A DNA stretch of 64,000 nucleotides from assembly GCF_041260155.1 (NCBI RefSeq), contig NW_027248277.1, positions 5,887,910 to 5,951,909 of the forward strand, read 5' to 3'. Under the pieces are notes generated by a model. It ran no database searches. It was not told the origin of the DNA and saw only the letters and a program-made list of their open reading frames with translations. This document shows, one piece after another, positions 12,936-58,475 of this stretch. The first letter of the stretch is position 1, and the number at the start of each line of letters is the position of its first letter. This DNA comes from Ptychodera flava. Its lineage: Eukaryota > Hemichordata > Enteropneusta > Ptychoderidae. Made by a program: the position numbers and the translations under genes.

Positions 12936-15116
12936 ATGGCTGCTGCTTCTGAACGCAAAGTTTTAGAAGAAATCGGTGAAGATTTCCTGTGTTGTACCAT
13001 CTGTCTGGAGCAGTTCGAGTCTCCTAAAATTCTACCATGTCTGCATACATTCTGTGAGCAATGTTTAGTTACACTGGTTGAGCAAACTGAACCCCTAAAC
13101 TGTCCAGAATGTCGACAGCAATATCAGCTTCCCGTCGGAGGAGTGCCAGCGATAAAAGGCAACTTCTTTATGAGCAACCTGATCGAGATATTCAAGCAAC
13201 GACTGGAGTCTATGCAGGGAAATGAGATCAAGTGTGAAGGCTGCCAAGAGAATACAGCCACTCACAGATGTATGGAGTGCCAATCATATCTTTGTGACAG
13301 TTGTGTTAAAGTGCACAAAAATCTGCCGCTTACACGGAAACATCAACTAATGACCATGGGAGAATATGAAACAGCAAAGTCAACCAGTCCTGTAACGCTT
13401 CATGCAGTTGAATATTGCAATGTCCACAACGAGAACAAAATTGAATTCTACTGTGAAACCTGTCAGGTACCTGTCTGTTCAAACTGCACCATAGTCAAAC
13501 ACCGCATACCAGAACATGTACACAGAGACTTGAAAGATGCAGCAGATGAGTATCTTACAGAATTGAAAACCATGGTTGACAAACTGAAAGTGAAAGAACA
13601 GGAAGCTGAAAAGAACAAAACCCTGGCCAAGCAGATTCACACTGATCTTACAGAACAGTGCAGCAGAGAAGAAAGGAAGGTGAGAATGAAAGCAGAAGAA
13701 ATCATCAAGAAAATAAAGAGAGAAGAGCAGAGACTGATAGATGAACTGAAAAACAATTGCAAAATGAAAAGTAAAAGAGCAGCTGTTGATATTGATGAGA
13801 TGGAATTAAGACATGGTAACATTAAGAGTGCACGCAGTTACGTAGAGAGTTTGATGCATCATGGGAATGCTGCTCAACTTCTCTCCACAAAGGATGATGT
13901 TGGCACTCGTATCAAGCGACTGATTACCATAGAAGCTGAACCAAAGGCTTACCACGAAGACTTCATACTCACACCACATGATGAATTCTGTGAGCATGGA
14001 ATTCTGGGAATTCTGAAATCTGATGTGTGTATGTCGAAGTGTACAGTTGAAAATATTCCAAAACAACTCCTGAAAGGTGACTCTGCAGACCTACTGATCA
14101 CAACCAGAGATTCCACAGGAAAACAAGTCATCCCAAAACAACAAGTGAAAGCCAAGGTAAGAAAACCTGATGCATCATGGGAAGACATCAGTGTTGCTGA
14201 TATCAGAGATGGTACACACATAGTTACAGTGGCTGGACAAATGGGTGGAAAATATCAAGTTACCATGACAATAGGTAATCAACCAATACCAGGCTGTCCT
14301 GTCATCATACCCGTCATCAAAGGATTGGTGAAGACCATTGGCAGTACAGGAAGTGTTGAGGGACAGTACAACAAACCCAGGAGTGTGGCCATAAACAAAG
14401 ACAGAGACATTGTCACTGCAGATACAGACAATAATAGGTTGCAGATTACCACCAGAGAGGGAACATTTAAGCAATTCTTGAAATTCAAACAGTTTATAAA
14501 ACCTTTCCAACCACGTGATATTGCTATATCAAGTGATAATACACACTATAGTTTAAATGACAGCATTAAGCAAGTAGTTGTCAGTGATGAGAATGGACAT
14601 GTCATCAGATGCTTCGGAAAAAATGAATTGAAAGATCCATGGGGTATTGGGATTAGTCCTGTAGATGGCAATATCTATGTGACAGACAAGGTAGGGCATT
14701 GTGTTAGGGTTTATACACAACATGGCAAATACCTTAGGTCATTTGGATCAGAAGGCAAAGGTCAAGGGCAATTCAACTGGCCATGGGGTGTAGTCATAGC
14801 AACTATTGGAATGGTATTTGTAGCAGACTACGATAACAAGCGTATCCAGGTATTCAATGCAGATGACCAGTATTTGTATTCCTTTGATTGTCAGGGATTT
14901 CCCCTTGGGCTAGCAATTGAAAATGATAAATATGTCTATGTAAGTGCTATTAACTACATACTGAAGTTTGAGAGTAGTGGTAAGTTTGTTTGTCGTATTG
15001 ATAGTGATAGTGATGGGCTGAACTGCCCCTCTGGTATAGCTCTGACAGATGATGTACCTTGCAGGGTGGTTGTAGCTGATACATTCAACGACTGCATCAA
15101 AGTGTTTGTACAGTGA
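12936..15116 (+). CDS. TRIM-NHL protein, intact single-exon copy (726 aa)
   Basis: RING-type E3 ubiquitin ligase of the TRIM-NHL group (TRIM2/3/71-like family, expanded in invertebrate deuterostomes). The RING has all eight metal ligands: C20, C23, C35, H37, C40, C43, C56 and C59. Two B-boxes follow, at about 97-140 and 159-200, then a charged coiled coil (about 205-330), a filamin/ABP280 repeat (about 365-460) and NHL repeats to the end (GxGQF and VADxxNxRIQVF type blades). The protein is expected to be cytoplasmic, with NHL blades binding RNA or protein. The start is the first ATG, in the context ACAATGG, and is shared with the second copy. Compared with that copy, one NHL blade lacks six residues around 14,890-14,905, in frame. 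The gene has no introns in the coding region. It lies between two copies of the methionyl-tRNA synthetase 3' end. Confidence 0.9.
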   Translation: MAAASERKVLEEIGEDFLCCTICLEQFESPKILPCLHTFCEQCLVTLVEQTEPLNCPECRQQYQLPVGGVPAIKGNFFMSNLIEIFKQRLESMQGNEIKCEGCQENTATHRCMECQSYLCDSCVKVHKNLPLTRKHQLMTMGEYETAKSTSPVTLHAVEYCNVHNENKIEFYCETCQVPVCSNCTIVKHRIPEHVHRDLKDAADEYLTELKTMVDKLKVKEQEAEKNKTLAKQIHTDLTEQCSREERKVRMKAEEIIKKIKREEQRLIDELKNNCKMKSKRAAVDIDEMELRHGNIKSARSYVESLMHHGNAAQLLSTKDDVGTRIKRLITIEAEPKAYHEDFILTPHDEFCEHGILGILKSDVCMSKCTVENIPKQLLKGDSADLLITTRDSTGKQVIPKQQVKAKVRKPDASWEDISVADIRDGTHIVTVAGQMGGKYQVTMTIGNQPIPGCPVIIPVIKGLVKTIGSTGSVEGQYNKPRSVAINKDRDIVTADTDNNRLQITTREGTFKQFLKFKQFIKPFQPRDIAISSDNTHYSLNDSIKQVVVSDENGHVIRCFGKNELKDPWGIGISPVDGNIYVTDKVGHCVRVYTQHGKYLRSFGSEGKGQGQFNWPWGVVIATIGMVFVADYDNKRIQVFNADDQYLYSFDCQGFPLGLAIENDKYVYVSAINYILKFESSGKFVCRIDSDSDGLNCPSGIALTDDVPCRVVVADTFNDCIKVFVQ

Positions 15117-16937
15117 TAACAGTGCATAGAACAGTACACGGTATATAGTACAGATTTAAGTTGTACATGTACCTCCATAAAAATGTAGAAATAGCCAAAA
15201 TGGTGATGGGGCCTTTAAAAAAATTGCCACTTCAACATTTCATACGCCAATCACCCATTAATGCAGCAAAACCATAGATATTTTCTCCTTTACTGAAGCA
15301 CAACCTAGTATCATTTGTTGTGATATGTCTGCAGTATGTTGTGAGTTTGAATCCGATCAAAAATTTACTGAATCACTGTTTTTCCAATGTAATCCGAAGT
15401 GAGTTACATAGCTTTCCTGTAGACCTGAGTAGTTGCATTTTCTTGTATAAGCACGCTCTTTTGGTTGAATACCCCAGGCTTTTATGTGTAAACTTCAAAA
15501 TTACAGGAAAGCCTCATTGATTGTCCAGTGAATGCAATCAAAGCCTTGACAACAAGTAGATAATGGTCAAAGTTCAGTGGGGTCTCAGTAATACCATCAA
15601 CAGTCTCTTGATCATCACATATAAACGCTATAACCATAAGGACTCATAACTATTGTGTGACCATGGAAGCAGAAGCAAGTCTACCTCCATCATATGACTG
15701 ACAAAACAAAGTCGATCTGTGAATTCATTTTCTATTTGCTAACTGACATGGAATATTGTAAAAAACAACTTGCCTTAAGTTCACTGATGTTTCTTTAAAA
15801 TTTTAACACCAAGACTGGCCATTTGCATCCAACTCTTTCTGAGAAATATTCATTGTATTGCACAGAGACCTTGAGACTGTAGTATTTCATCAGCAGTACA
15901 CAAAGTTAAGTATGCAGAGATGTATAAATAAGTTGTCAATTCTTTGTTTTATCACGTGATAAATCCCAGAACCTTATCAAAGATTCAGGTAGTCTTTGAA
16001 GAAAACAGCTCCTTCTCTAAACAAATATATTTTACCCAATAGCTGTCATTGTGCTCATCTTTTTAGGTGTTGTAGACATGTCTAACTTGTAAGGAGTGAC
16101 AGAAAGAGGTCAAAGTTGAGGGTAAATCATCAATACCTCAAGATTTGTCAACAAAAGCTTGTTGATCTGTCAAAGACAGACCTTGTACATTATTCATACA
16201 TGATAGGTTTTTGGAAAGAAACAAACATTAGCTTGTTCACATTGTATTATATACTCTTTTTTATTCCTTTGGAATTTGACCATTTTATCACACAGCAACA
16301 TCTTCACACACTTACAATAGTACTAAACTGCTTTAATGGATTCTGACCAATCATTTTTGAGCAATAAGATTTTTGAAGTAAAAGTGATTTATCAATGACT
16401 TAATATTTCATCATTGTTTTGCTGTTTCTCGTATTTGTATTGCATTCAGACTTTCTACCTTAGATATCTGACTGGTATCGGTCTCATCAAACTTCATGAG
16501 TATTAATTAATATTCATAAAGAAGTTGCATTTTCTTTCATCAATGGTTTGTTTCTATCATTGACTGACAAAACAACAAAGAGGATTTTTGCCTTCATCAT
16601 GTTCTTTATCTCACAACTATACCCTAGAGGGCTGTTTTTTATCAGAACTGCACCTGTGTGACTTTCTCATGTAACAATGTATTTCATGAACAATTTCTTG
16701 ATGCATCATGTCAGTAAAGCTACTATGATGAGATTTTATCATGAACATTCAGACAAACACGTTGCCACTTTCATCAATCAGCAATGCACCTTGGATACAG
16801 TGTTAGCATTTGTCCTACGGGTCCCGCATGACCTTTGAGCAGCAGTTCCCATGAGCCCTCCCTGTAACTTTTAACACCATCAGTACAATTCAATTTAAAT
16901 TACAGTTTTAATGTGCACGTAACGTAACCTCATATAC

Positions 16938-16985
16938 ATACATGCATGTATGTATGTATGTATGTATGTAGATACGTACGTACAT
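16938..16985. repeat. ATGT/TACG tetranucleotide repeat
   Basis: Run of ATGT units followed by TACG units, lying exactly at the junction between block T1 and block B. Such a tract could have served as the recombination point. Confidence 0.8.
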
Positions 16986-18877
16986 TTCTCATTTCCATAT
17001 GGAGGTGAACTGTGAGTTGTCTTCTGATGTAAAATTTATAAACATCTGATGTTTAACTTAAAACAAGGATGAGAATGGTCCTTTATATTTAGCTGTTTAA
17101 GAAAGTAATTTCTTGATCCACGTGATCAGAGTGATAATTACGTAAACTCTGATTTTGTTAATTTCATTTTAAGAATTCTTTTTAATTCATTTTCATTGAC
17201 TTGCCCCGAGTCTTTCGGCTCAATTATGTCATAATAAAACGAATAAATTTCAGCAACATTTGTCTCAATTAATGTAGTGAGTTCAAATAAGGTGAATGCC
17301 ACTCAGATTGGTATGATATTGATACTACTGATACTGAGACCAAGACAATGCAAATAAATGTGTCTAATCAACATAGTGCTTGGTTTCAGTTGATGACAGC
17401 TTTACAGCATAGAAATAATTATGAAACAAAATGACATTAACTTTTGTGTGTCTACTAGGATATCTGTATGAAAGAAGAAACAGAACTCTATTTATATAAA
17501 ACCTGTACAATATCTAAGCAATCAACCACATCCAGCAATGGTATAGACCACGAGATTTTGACCATTTCACGACAAACGTGCACGAACGATAGCGAGGACA
17601 TATCAGGTGTGAACTGGTTGAAATTGAGTGGTGTAACCATTGCTGAGGTGGTTTATTGCTAACATTAAATTGACATTCTGGCATGAAAAAAGTCAAAAAG
17701 GGAATTATTCTCTTGCCGAGAGCTCAGGCCTGTTCCTACAGTGCTATACTACAAATATAGCATGGTTTATTTCATGTCCCGACCAATCAGATTGCAGTTT
17801 TTGCGTGTCAATATACTTGTAAGATATAATACTTCCTATTAAATCATTTTATTTTTGGCAATGTAGACTAAATCAAAACCGTAGAGATTGAAGCTACTAG
17901 ATGGCAAGTCCTGAGGTAATTTTCAGCTGCTCAGTAAATTGAACAGCCAAGTCTGGCAAGATCTCACATTGACTGGAAAATAGTCCATTGTGCTGGTTGA
18001 AAAGTTTATATTCAAAAGATGAGAGGCCAGCAAAAATATTATACAAATATGATGAATCACCCTCGAACACGCTACGATTAAGGTGTTGTCAGCTTTTTTA
18101 TTGAAATTCTGTTGAGGAAAATAAAATCACACATTTCCAAACTGAAAATATTCTGCTGTTGGCATTGATGGTTATAAGCTATGACTTTGCAACATTTACA
18201 ACATAAAATCGAAATCTGTCAGGATTTAACTGTATATGTATATCCTTCTAAAAAGAAAGAGTACAAGTGGGGAAATATAGTCAGACTAAAATGAGCAAAA
18301 TTCTTTGCTTGTCTACTGGTGGCATCAATGAATTCTCACATCTTATTGTTGTAAAAATCAAAATATTAATCTTATTGAGCAGCAAAATTGGCACATGCAT
18401 ATCTGATGACCTTTGCCCTTTGACAATTAACATAAGATATGCATCTTGACCAATCACAAAGCCAAATCATGTATGTAATTATGCTACGTCTTCATGTAAT
18501 TTGATAATGCAAAACTCTTGACTCCAAATTCTTTGAAATTCATTGTTTCAAGTACCAAATCATGACCTAAAATCAATCCTAAACGTAACATGCTGAAAAG
18601 AGACACAGCTTTCTAAAATGTCAAAGCCTCATTGAAAAATCTCCTGAAATAAGAGCATTTTGTTTATAGGTGGAGCATTAGAACACTAAAACAACAAACT
18701 CAAACGCTTGACCATTATTAACAACTTCCAATGTTTTTAATTATCCCATTATTGCACTTAACACTAACATAAATAGTGTAAATTTATGCACATATTACTA
18801 AGTAATGCTGTTGCTATTGGTCAAATCACAGACAGAGATTCTTTGCACCAAGCTTTTGGAGTGGAAAGAATGCATAA

Positions 18878-19130
18878 AGGTGCTTTAAATAAAATTCTTT
18901 GTTCGCCGTCCACTTGCTGGTAGGTTTTCAGAGAAAATTAAGAAAACAAACACAATGTTAACACTATTACAAATAAAAATTTCATTATTTCAAAGGAAAT
19001 CAAATAAAAATTGAGCTTATTTTAATACACTTGTGTCTTTGTCCATGTTTGTTTTTTTCCCTGGCTGGCTGAGTGGTAGGTTATTCAAAAATCGAAGGAT
19101 GGCAAACAAAGAATTTTCTTTAAGTGACCT
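18878..19130. mobile_element. 253-bp MITE present in block B, absent from block A
   Basis: The ends are inverted repeats: AGGTGCTTTAAATAAAATTC on the left, AGGTCACTTAAAGAAAATTC when the right end is reverse-complemented, both followed by TTTGTT(C/T)GCC. Block A reads through the equivalent point near 9,100, which gives an empty site. It has no coding capacity. Target duplication is not clear. Confidence 0.75.
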
Positions 19131-19520
19131 AATTCAAAAAATGTAATCTTGATATTAATTAATTTCAATTATCATGTTCAGTAATTTCTAAACAGGCAAT
19201 TTGAATTTCAAGCTGATCTAGTACAACAAGACGACAAAATGTTTTCTTGCCAGAGAAATAAAGCAACTAAGATGGGGACCATTGTATAAATTCTATTGAC
19301 AAAGTGTAATATCTTGAAGGTTGATGGAGAGTGCCCTTATGAACATATTTTCACATAATGGTGAGAGTCATTCAACCTAATTCTAGATGTGACATAGACA
19401 ATGCTCACTGGGACTGTAAAATACTTTTTTTGAGAGATATGGGTCAGGGAATCATCTGCTGAAAAGCTGAAAATATAACCAAGTTTGACATTTTGATATC
19501 TGGGAATGTCACAGCTGTGT

Positions 19521-52462
<32,942 letters not shown>

Positions 52463-52711
52463 GGCTGGTACAGTGTTGATCAAACAGCTGCTGTGTAGTG
52501 AGTTATTTCACCCTGTGACTTCACTCTTATAGAGACGAATGACAAAGTCTGTTTCAGTTTCACGCTGGTGTTTCATCAGATTGACATGGACGCGTCCGGA
52601 TCCGGCGTGTGTAACCTTTAACCTCGAACATCTGCGGTCATCGCCAAGAGAGGGCGCAAACCAGACGGCACGCCCACGGCCACGTCCAGCCCACGCCTAA
52701 ATTACAGTTTG

Positions 52712-52719
52712 TGACGTCA
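52712..52719. promoter_or_regulatory. CRE/ATF-type palindrome upstream of MARS1
   Basis: TGACGTCA lies 250 bp upstream of the MARS1 start codon. CREB/ATF proteins bind this octamer. Synthetase genes in animals are known ATF4 targets, although ATF4 prefers composite C/EBP-ATF sites, so a role here is only plausible. Confidence 0.4.
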
Positions 52720-52846
52720 ACAATAGCATACATTGAGCGAAATTAATCAAATCTGCAGATCCTTAGTTTTATTTTGACATTTGTACGATTATTTTGTCAT
52801 ATTGCAGCTTTATGTGTTCCACTATCATTTATTTATAAAGCCTATT

Positions 52847-52922
52847 CAGGCTCGTTGTTGGTCATGTACTCAGCAGCTGACTCAGGCTCGTTGTTGGTCA
52901 TGTACTCAGGCTCGTTGTTGTT
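52847..52922 (+). repeat. Short tandem repeat, three imperfect copies
   Basis: CAGGCTCGTTGTTG occurs three times, twice followed by GTCATGTACTCAG. Confidence 0.85.
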
Positions 52923-52979
52923 GTTTGTCTGTTTTTCAGGTTTTTGTTTATTTGGTACATATGTTTTCCACCATTAACA

Positions 52980-53350
52980 GTAAAGAACCAGTAATGGGTC
53001 CTATTTCTGTTCTTGTTTGTTTACCAATAACGGAACCGTCTTTTTTGCGTTTCTTAAAGTATGTTTGTTTGTTTACAAAATATTTACTAAAAAACTTATA
53101 CAATTCAACATATGTAGGCTAATAAAACAGATCTTGCGATAAGGAGAAAGAACTATTGTGCCTACAGTGGCGCAAGATAGTTTGAAAGATAATTCGCAAC
53201 TGCCATGACGCTATGATTTGAAAACAAATCGATATCCCTTCCCACTTCTTTTCAAGTCATCTCTCACGTCGTTGCAGATCCCACTGTAAACAATAGCTCC
53301 CCCGCCTTCTCCAGAAACCACATGATTTTGCCTCATTCGTCAGAAAACCC
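52980..53350. other. Intergenic, nothing recognised
   Basis: Upstream flank of MARS1 with no supported gene. Confidence 0.5.
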
Positions 53351-53894
53351 CTAAGGTAGCCCGCGCCTCCAGATTGAGACTTGTGCTTTAGCCTAAACTT
53401 TCCTCAAGGAAATTTTAAACCACTTCCACAGTGACATTCAAACCAAACACATGTGAAGAGCTGTGTGCCGCTGCCTGAAGTTTAAACGTCAATATCAAGT
53501 TATGCTGAACACTTTCTTTCTGGGAAAAGTAATACACGCCTTGAAAATGAAAGCCTTGGAGTTTTGCTCGAACTTTACATAGTGATCCTTTCAACCATTC
53601 AAAACAACAAAATCAAGAATAAAAAATGAGGTGTTAACGTGGAATTGGTACTAGAGAAACAAATTGACCAATCATTTACCGATATTTGAAATTCAAAAAT
53701 GGCAGATATCTGTGTAAACTCCATGGGGAAAGTTAAAATCTTGCTTTTCACAGAAATAAGCCCGTGAAAACTTTATTTACTCCATAAACTTCAAATCCCC
53801 CCCCCCCCCCCCCACACAACACGTGGAACACCAAAACTGTATGAATTTAAAATGAAGAGCTAGTATATCTGTCCCCGATGCGCATTCTACCTGA
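53351..53894 (-). repeat. TTAA-family-1 MITE, long reversed copy (544 bp)
   Basis: Left end CTAAGGTAGCCCGCGCCTCC and right end CGATGCGCATTCTACCTG, with the family interior in reverse orientation. A run of about 15 C lies at 53,799-53,813. Longer than the other copies, so it may hold an insertion. Confidence 0.7.
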
Positions 53895-55303
53895 AAAGCC
53901 AACCAATCTCACTCTTGCTGCGTCGATATTTTTTGAGTGTCACGCTTATCACATATTCTCCACGCGCTGCTGATAAAATATGCTTATCTCGGTTCTCAAC
54001 ATACGTGAAAGGAACACCCAAATCGTTGGTTAACACTTTTGTAGAGAACAGCCTTCGCATTGTTCGGGTTGGATGTGATATGGCATACATGCAATTCCAT
54101 CCAGCGGTATTTTTTAAACTTTTAAGTCACCAATATAGGTACGAGTGAAGGGACGGTTAGGGGAAAGCGGTGGCGCGACGAGAATGCACAGCAAGGCCTG
54201 ACAGAACATCTAGAGTTTGTCAGACTACGCTATTGTTAGATGATGAAATCACTTAATACCGGGAACAGGGTCTAAGCTTTTTACATCGAATATCTGTAAT
54301 GAGTTTGCCAGCTCCTATTTTTTACACAACACAGCTCAAATCGAAAACAAAAGTTTAACATAGCTCTTCGCAGGAAATGGCTAGACTCTCCTCTTACAAA
54401 ATGAATCACGATAGCAGTACAGCCGTTACCTTGCAAGTACCAACTAAACAGAAGCAGATTTACCAAATTAACGCGAATACATATGAAATCATAAATAGAT
54501 CATATTTTACTCCATGGAAGAACATTAAATCGTCGACATTCAAATTATTTGACATTGGAAACTTAGCAGTAGAGAAAATTTCAACATAACGTTTTCCTAG
54601 AGATGTTGCAAATGGTAGAAAGAGAAACTCCATTAGCATAATGAACAGTTTGTATTCAGCTAAGGAGAACTAGTTTTTTTTTTCTGATCAAGTCATGTTA
54701 TAGCGCCAAGGTGTGAATATAATTTCCCCCTATTTCACTCGCAAACAATAATGCATAAATCATGAATTACACGAGGCTGTGTACTGAAACATTGAACTTT
54801 TTCGTTTCAAGGTCTTAATTCTCACTGAAGGCTGACGACATAACAGCACACCCTCTGATAGCAAGTGTATCGGTCGTTTATTTATTATATATAGCATCAG
54901 AAATTCGGCTAAATCTTGATGAATCACTGCCAGTTGGGCGAGAGTTCTTTGATGGCCTTTACTCAGGCTGATGTGTTCACCATGGCATTGATAGTTGAAA
55001 ATATGTCTACTGCAACAGGTTCATGTACTTTTTAATGTGCTGTGTATGAGGGGTATACAGTGGGCTTGAAACCGTTCGAGCTCCATTTATTCACACTGTG
55101 TAGAATGCCATCAGACATAGCAGTGCTAAAAATGGCGCACTGCTGTTCAAAATTGAAATACTCTGATGTGTCGAGCAGAATGCCGATTTTCGAAACATGG
55201 CAACAGTAGTTGTGTCATGTACTACATTGCAGAACTGGCATAAGGCATTCAACCATTGCTCTCGTTCCCTTTGAAACTGTGGTGTTCTATTTTCGCAACT
55301 TAG
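53895..55303. other. Intergenic, nothing recognised
   Basis: No domain, exon or RNA feature supported. Short open frames are scattered on both strands. Confidence 0.5.
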
Positions 55304-56935
55304 GCTGCGTTCACAAAAAACGATTAGGGGGGGGGCTGGAGGAATTCAGGGGGGGATTCGAAAATTTTGGGGTAGTAGAGGGGGGACTTGAAAATTTGCT
55401 CTACCTGTAGGGGGGGACTTGAAAATTTTTGGTTCCCTTTTGTGTTTTACATTTTCCTATTCCAAGTTTTTGTAGATAATTCAATGAAAAATGAATACCA
55501 TTTTTAATGTCATCATAGTAATAATTTAACAAAATTTAGAACCATTTTGTCACATTTCATGACTTGTATCTCGAAAAATCTAAATGTGTGGTTTGTCGTA
55601 AAAAACAAACTTTAGCCTCCTAAAAAGCTTTAACCTGGGCAGAAGCTGCAACTGTTAATGATTTCTGCAATATTTCTATGCAATGGAACAAATATAGTTT
55701 CCTGCTATCTCCCTACAGCATGCGCAAACACACAATATTTAGTTTGTCAACAAAGCCTGTATATATAAATATAAATACGTATTTGGTGATAATTTAATTG
55801 GAGTCCAGGCTGACAGTCAGTTGTCAGTGTTTTAATGCATGGTACACATATATAGGCTGTGATAGCATTAGCTGAATACTAGACAATTCAACATGCTGTA
55901 GGGAGTAGAACAAGAATGCAGTTGTAAAACTGAACAAAAATATTGCCAAAATTATCAAAGTTAATACAGCTACTGCCTACAGGTAGTGTCACTATCATTA
56001 ATGCTCTCCTCCTGCAGTGTCACTGTCACTGCATACCTGATCAGTGCAAGAGATAGCTCTGACTCTGATGTACATGCAGAAGAGTTTGGGTCAAATGATG
56101 CTCATGACAGTGAAACATACTTGTACACAAGATCAGGCCAGAGAGCAACACATGGAAGAACACATAGAAATATCTGAATTCTGGCATATGAGAATAATCA
56201 AATACGGGTATTAAAGAAAAAAGATGGGGTCACCACGCTTGATTTTCTAAATTTTCACATTCTTGTTATAAAATGTTACAGAATCTGATGTAAAACTTTG
56301 AACAGTAAGAAAAAAAATATGTGACCAAATGGAATTATTTATTTTTTAAACAAATTTAAATTATTACACCCAAATTTCAGAGAATAAAACATTTATTTGA
56401 TGAAACATTTTACCTTCCAGTGTTGTCAATTTTGAGTAGCATCTAATCCATATATGTCTTGTAGTTTTGAAACAAATTTTTGGTAGGTCACTGTGCAATA
56501 TGGCAATTAGCCAAAATTCACAATTTTCCTACTCTCTCATGATTGTCATTTTGTGTGCTCTTCAGCAGGAGCAATTGACCTGGCCAGAGTTGGTTAACTC
56601 ATGTTGGCTTTTAGACCAATAAATCTAAAAAATTCACTGATGCATTTAAAGAACTTGCCTTGGGAATATGACTATAGAAAGTGCTAAAACAGGTTGTGTT
56701 GAACACCTGTGAGCGGAACGGCGCTATACATGTTTATTTTTTCTGCGCTCACATCCTTTACAAATATGCGGGCCTGTGATAGTTAGGGGGGGGGGACTTG
56801 AAAAATTTTGACCATATAGAGGGGGGGCATTTGAAAATTTTTTGGGGTACTTAGGGGGGGATCTGAAAAAAAATAAGATTTCAATCGAAATTCCTCCAGG
56901 CCCCCCCCCCCCTAATCGTTATTTGTGAACGCAAC
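55304..56935. mobile_element. 1.6-kb non-autonomous DNA element, GCTGCGTTCACA ends
   Basis: Left end GCTGCGTTCACAAAAAACG; right end reverse-complemented GTTGCGTTCACAAATAACG. Both are followed inward by GATTAGGGGGGGG, CTGGAGGAATT and several copies of a G-run plus ACTTGAAAATTT. TTAG flanks both sides (55,300-55,303 and 56,936-56,939), a probable 4-bp target duplication. No transposase is visible. A decayed end of the same family is at 3,001. The superfamily is not assigned. Confidence 0.85.
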
Positions 56936-56939
56936 TTAG

Positions 56940-58475
56940 TTGTCTATTGCCTGCACGTCCACAAAGCAGGTCTTGCATCATGCAGTTTCATTAGCCCCTC
57001 CCTCTGGTTGGTGGTCACATGTACACCGACTCTTGAATTCAAACTTTTTGGTTGGCCTCACTACAGTCCCACGGACAGTGGCCTCATAATACCCTCTTTC
57101 AGTGTTGCAACCCCCACGACACTCAGGCACTGTTCACTTTATTTCCCTGTGTACGACTTTTGAACTCAGAGCGTAGTAATGTGCAGTAGACAATATCTGT
57201 TGTCGCAGTAAAAGTACGCATGCGTACACATCGCGGTTCAGTGTCGACTTGAGAGAGCCCTATAAGTTTCCCGTATTGCAATTTTTCACGATTTCCTGAT
57301 GTTAGCGCCAACCTAAAGTGATAACATATCGTTGTACTTGCACAAAGTGTGTATCTGCTTAGTATTTCAGTAACTTTTGGCAGAAGTTGAATGTACAAAT
57401 CAAATGTGGTTGCACCCAAGAATATAGCCGACAATAGAAGCGTCGTAATAGTATCAGATAAATATATACATTATATGCATACTGGGTGAAATAACACGCA
57501 ATCTGACTAACAATGAAGTTCACTATAATCGAAGCACATCAGTTCTGAAGGGTCAATGTTAAAATGGCAGCCAGAACTCGATTTTGCCCAGTGTTTTCAC
57601 TTGACTCCAAGGTCATGTTTAGACACAAAACTGATATAAGAGGCATGGTAGGCAAAATTACCTGATATCTTGTGAAATAAAATATACATAAAGACGCAGT
57701 CAGGGAAGCTTTCATGTCAACAGACACACCGTCGTGCCCAGATGTTGGTCCATAGCTGAGGTGTTTTACGACTTATTGAGGGGTTAAAATTCGTAAAAGC
57801 CAAAATCAGCCCGTAAAAGGCAGGATTCTTGTTTGAAAACACCACAGCTTTGGACCCAAAGCTAGGTCGTGTCGTACTGCCGCCCCTGTAATAAATGCAG
57901 GTGCACACACATAACCATTTCTGAAATCATCCAGATCTTTAACAATCACAAAACTGTTGTAAATTACCAACAGTCCGACAACACATTCCCTTGTAGCTTG
58001 AGTTCTTGATTTCAGTGACACTGGCTTCAATCGATGGACAGACACTTGAAGAAGTTTCTGCAAGTCAACTTTTATTTCTATACCTTTATCAGACTATGAC
58101 TATACCAATGTTCAAATTTCAAGTTACAGAAAATCAAAGAAAACGATAGTATTAAATTTCATTTTTTTCTTCAATACAACCGATAAAATGTAAATACTCG
58201 GTTAGTTATTTAGAATATTTTTTATTCTTTATCAAGAATAATTTAATAATAATTTTTTATTATTTATTTTATGTTATTATTTGTAATATTTTTTCTTAAA
58301 TGTGTTATGACGGTAAATTCGATTTATTCATCTGCATATATATCAGCTGACAGTCATGTGATGGCATGTGAGGCGCACATCCAAGAAGTTTAATGCTGGG
58401 AACAAAACAAGGAATGAAAGGCAAACAAGTCAAGTACGAAGTTGATTTCTGATTTCTTGCCAAACGTTTTCCGCT
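56940..58475. other. Intergenic, nothing recognised
   Basis: No supported gene. It contains the 14-bp palindrome GTACGCATGCGTAC at 57,214-57,227 in a CpG-richer patch, which might be a promoter element for an unseen transcript. Confidence 0.45.
58323..58328 (-). terminator. Polyadenylation signal for the lectin gene
   Basis: TTTATT on the + strand, AATAAA on the minus strand, about 150 nt past the stop codon at 58,476-58,478. Confidence 0.45.

Larger units (their letters stand above)
10390..16930. repeat. Duplicated block T1 (carries intact TRIM-NHL gene)
   Basis: Paralogous to block T2 at 36,944-40,890. Similarity runs through the upstream flank, the whole TRIM coding region and about 1.8 kb downstream. 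Downstream landmarks include 'ggtttgtttctatcattg' at 16,545 and 40,550, and 'tggatacagtgtta' at 16,793 and 40,750. T1 additionally contains two foldback elements that T2 lacks. T1 sits directly between blocks A and B. Confidence 0.85.

Noticed and set aside
55986-56177. 63-residue frame with DSSDSD-type acidic stretch inside the 55,304 element
   Set aside because: It looks faintly like a transposase N-terminus, but there is no catalytic motif or continuation, so I do not call it a gene.
57806-58063. 85-residue minus-strand open frame
   Set aside because: No domain, no splice partners in phase, and composition is not distinct from the flanks.
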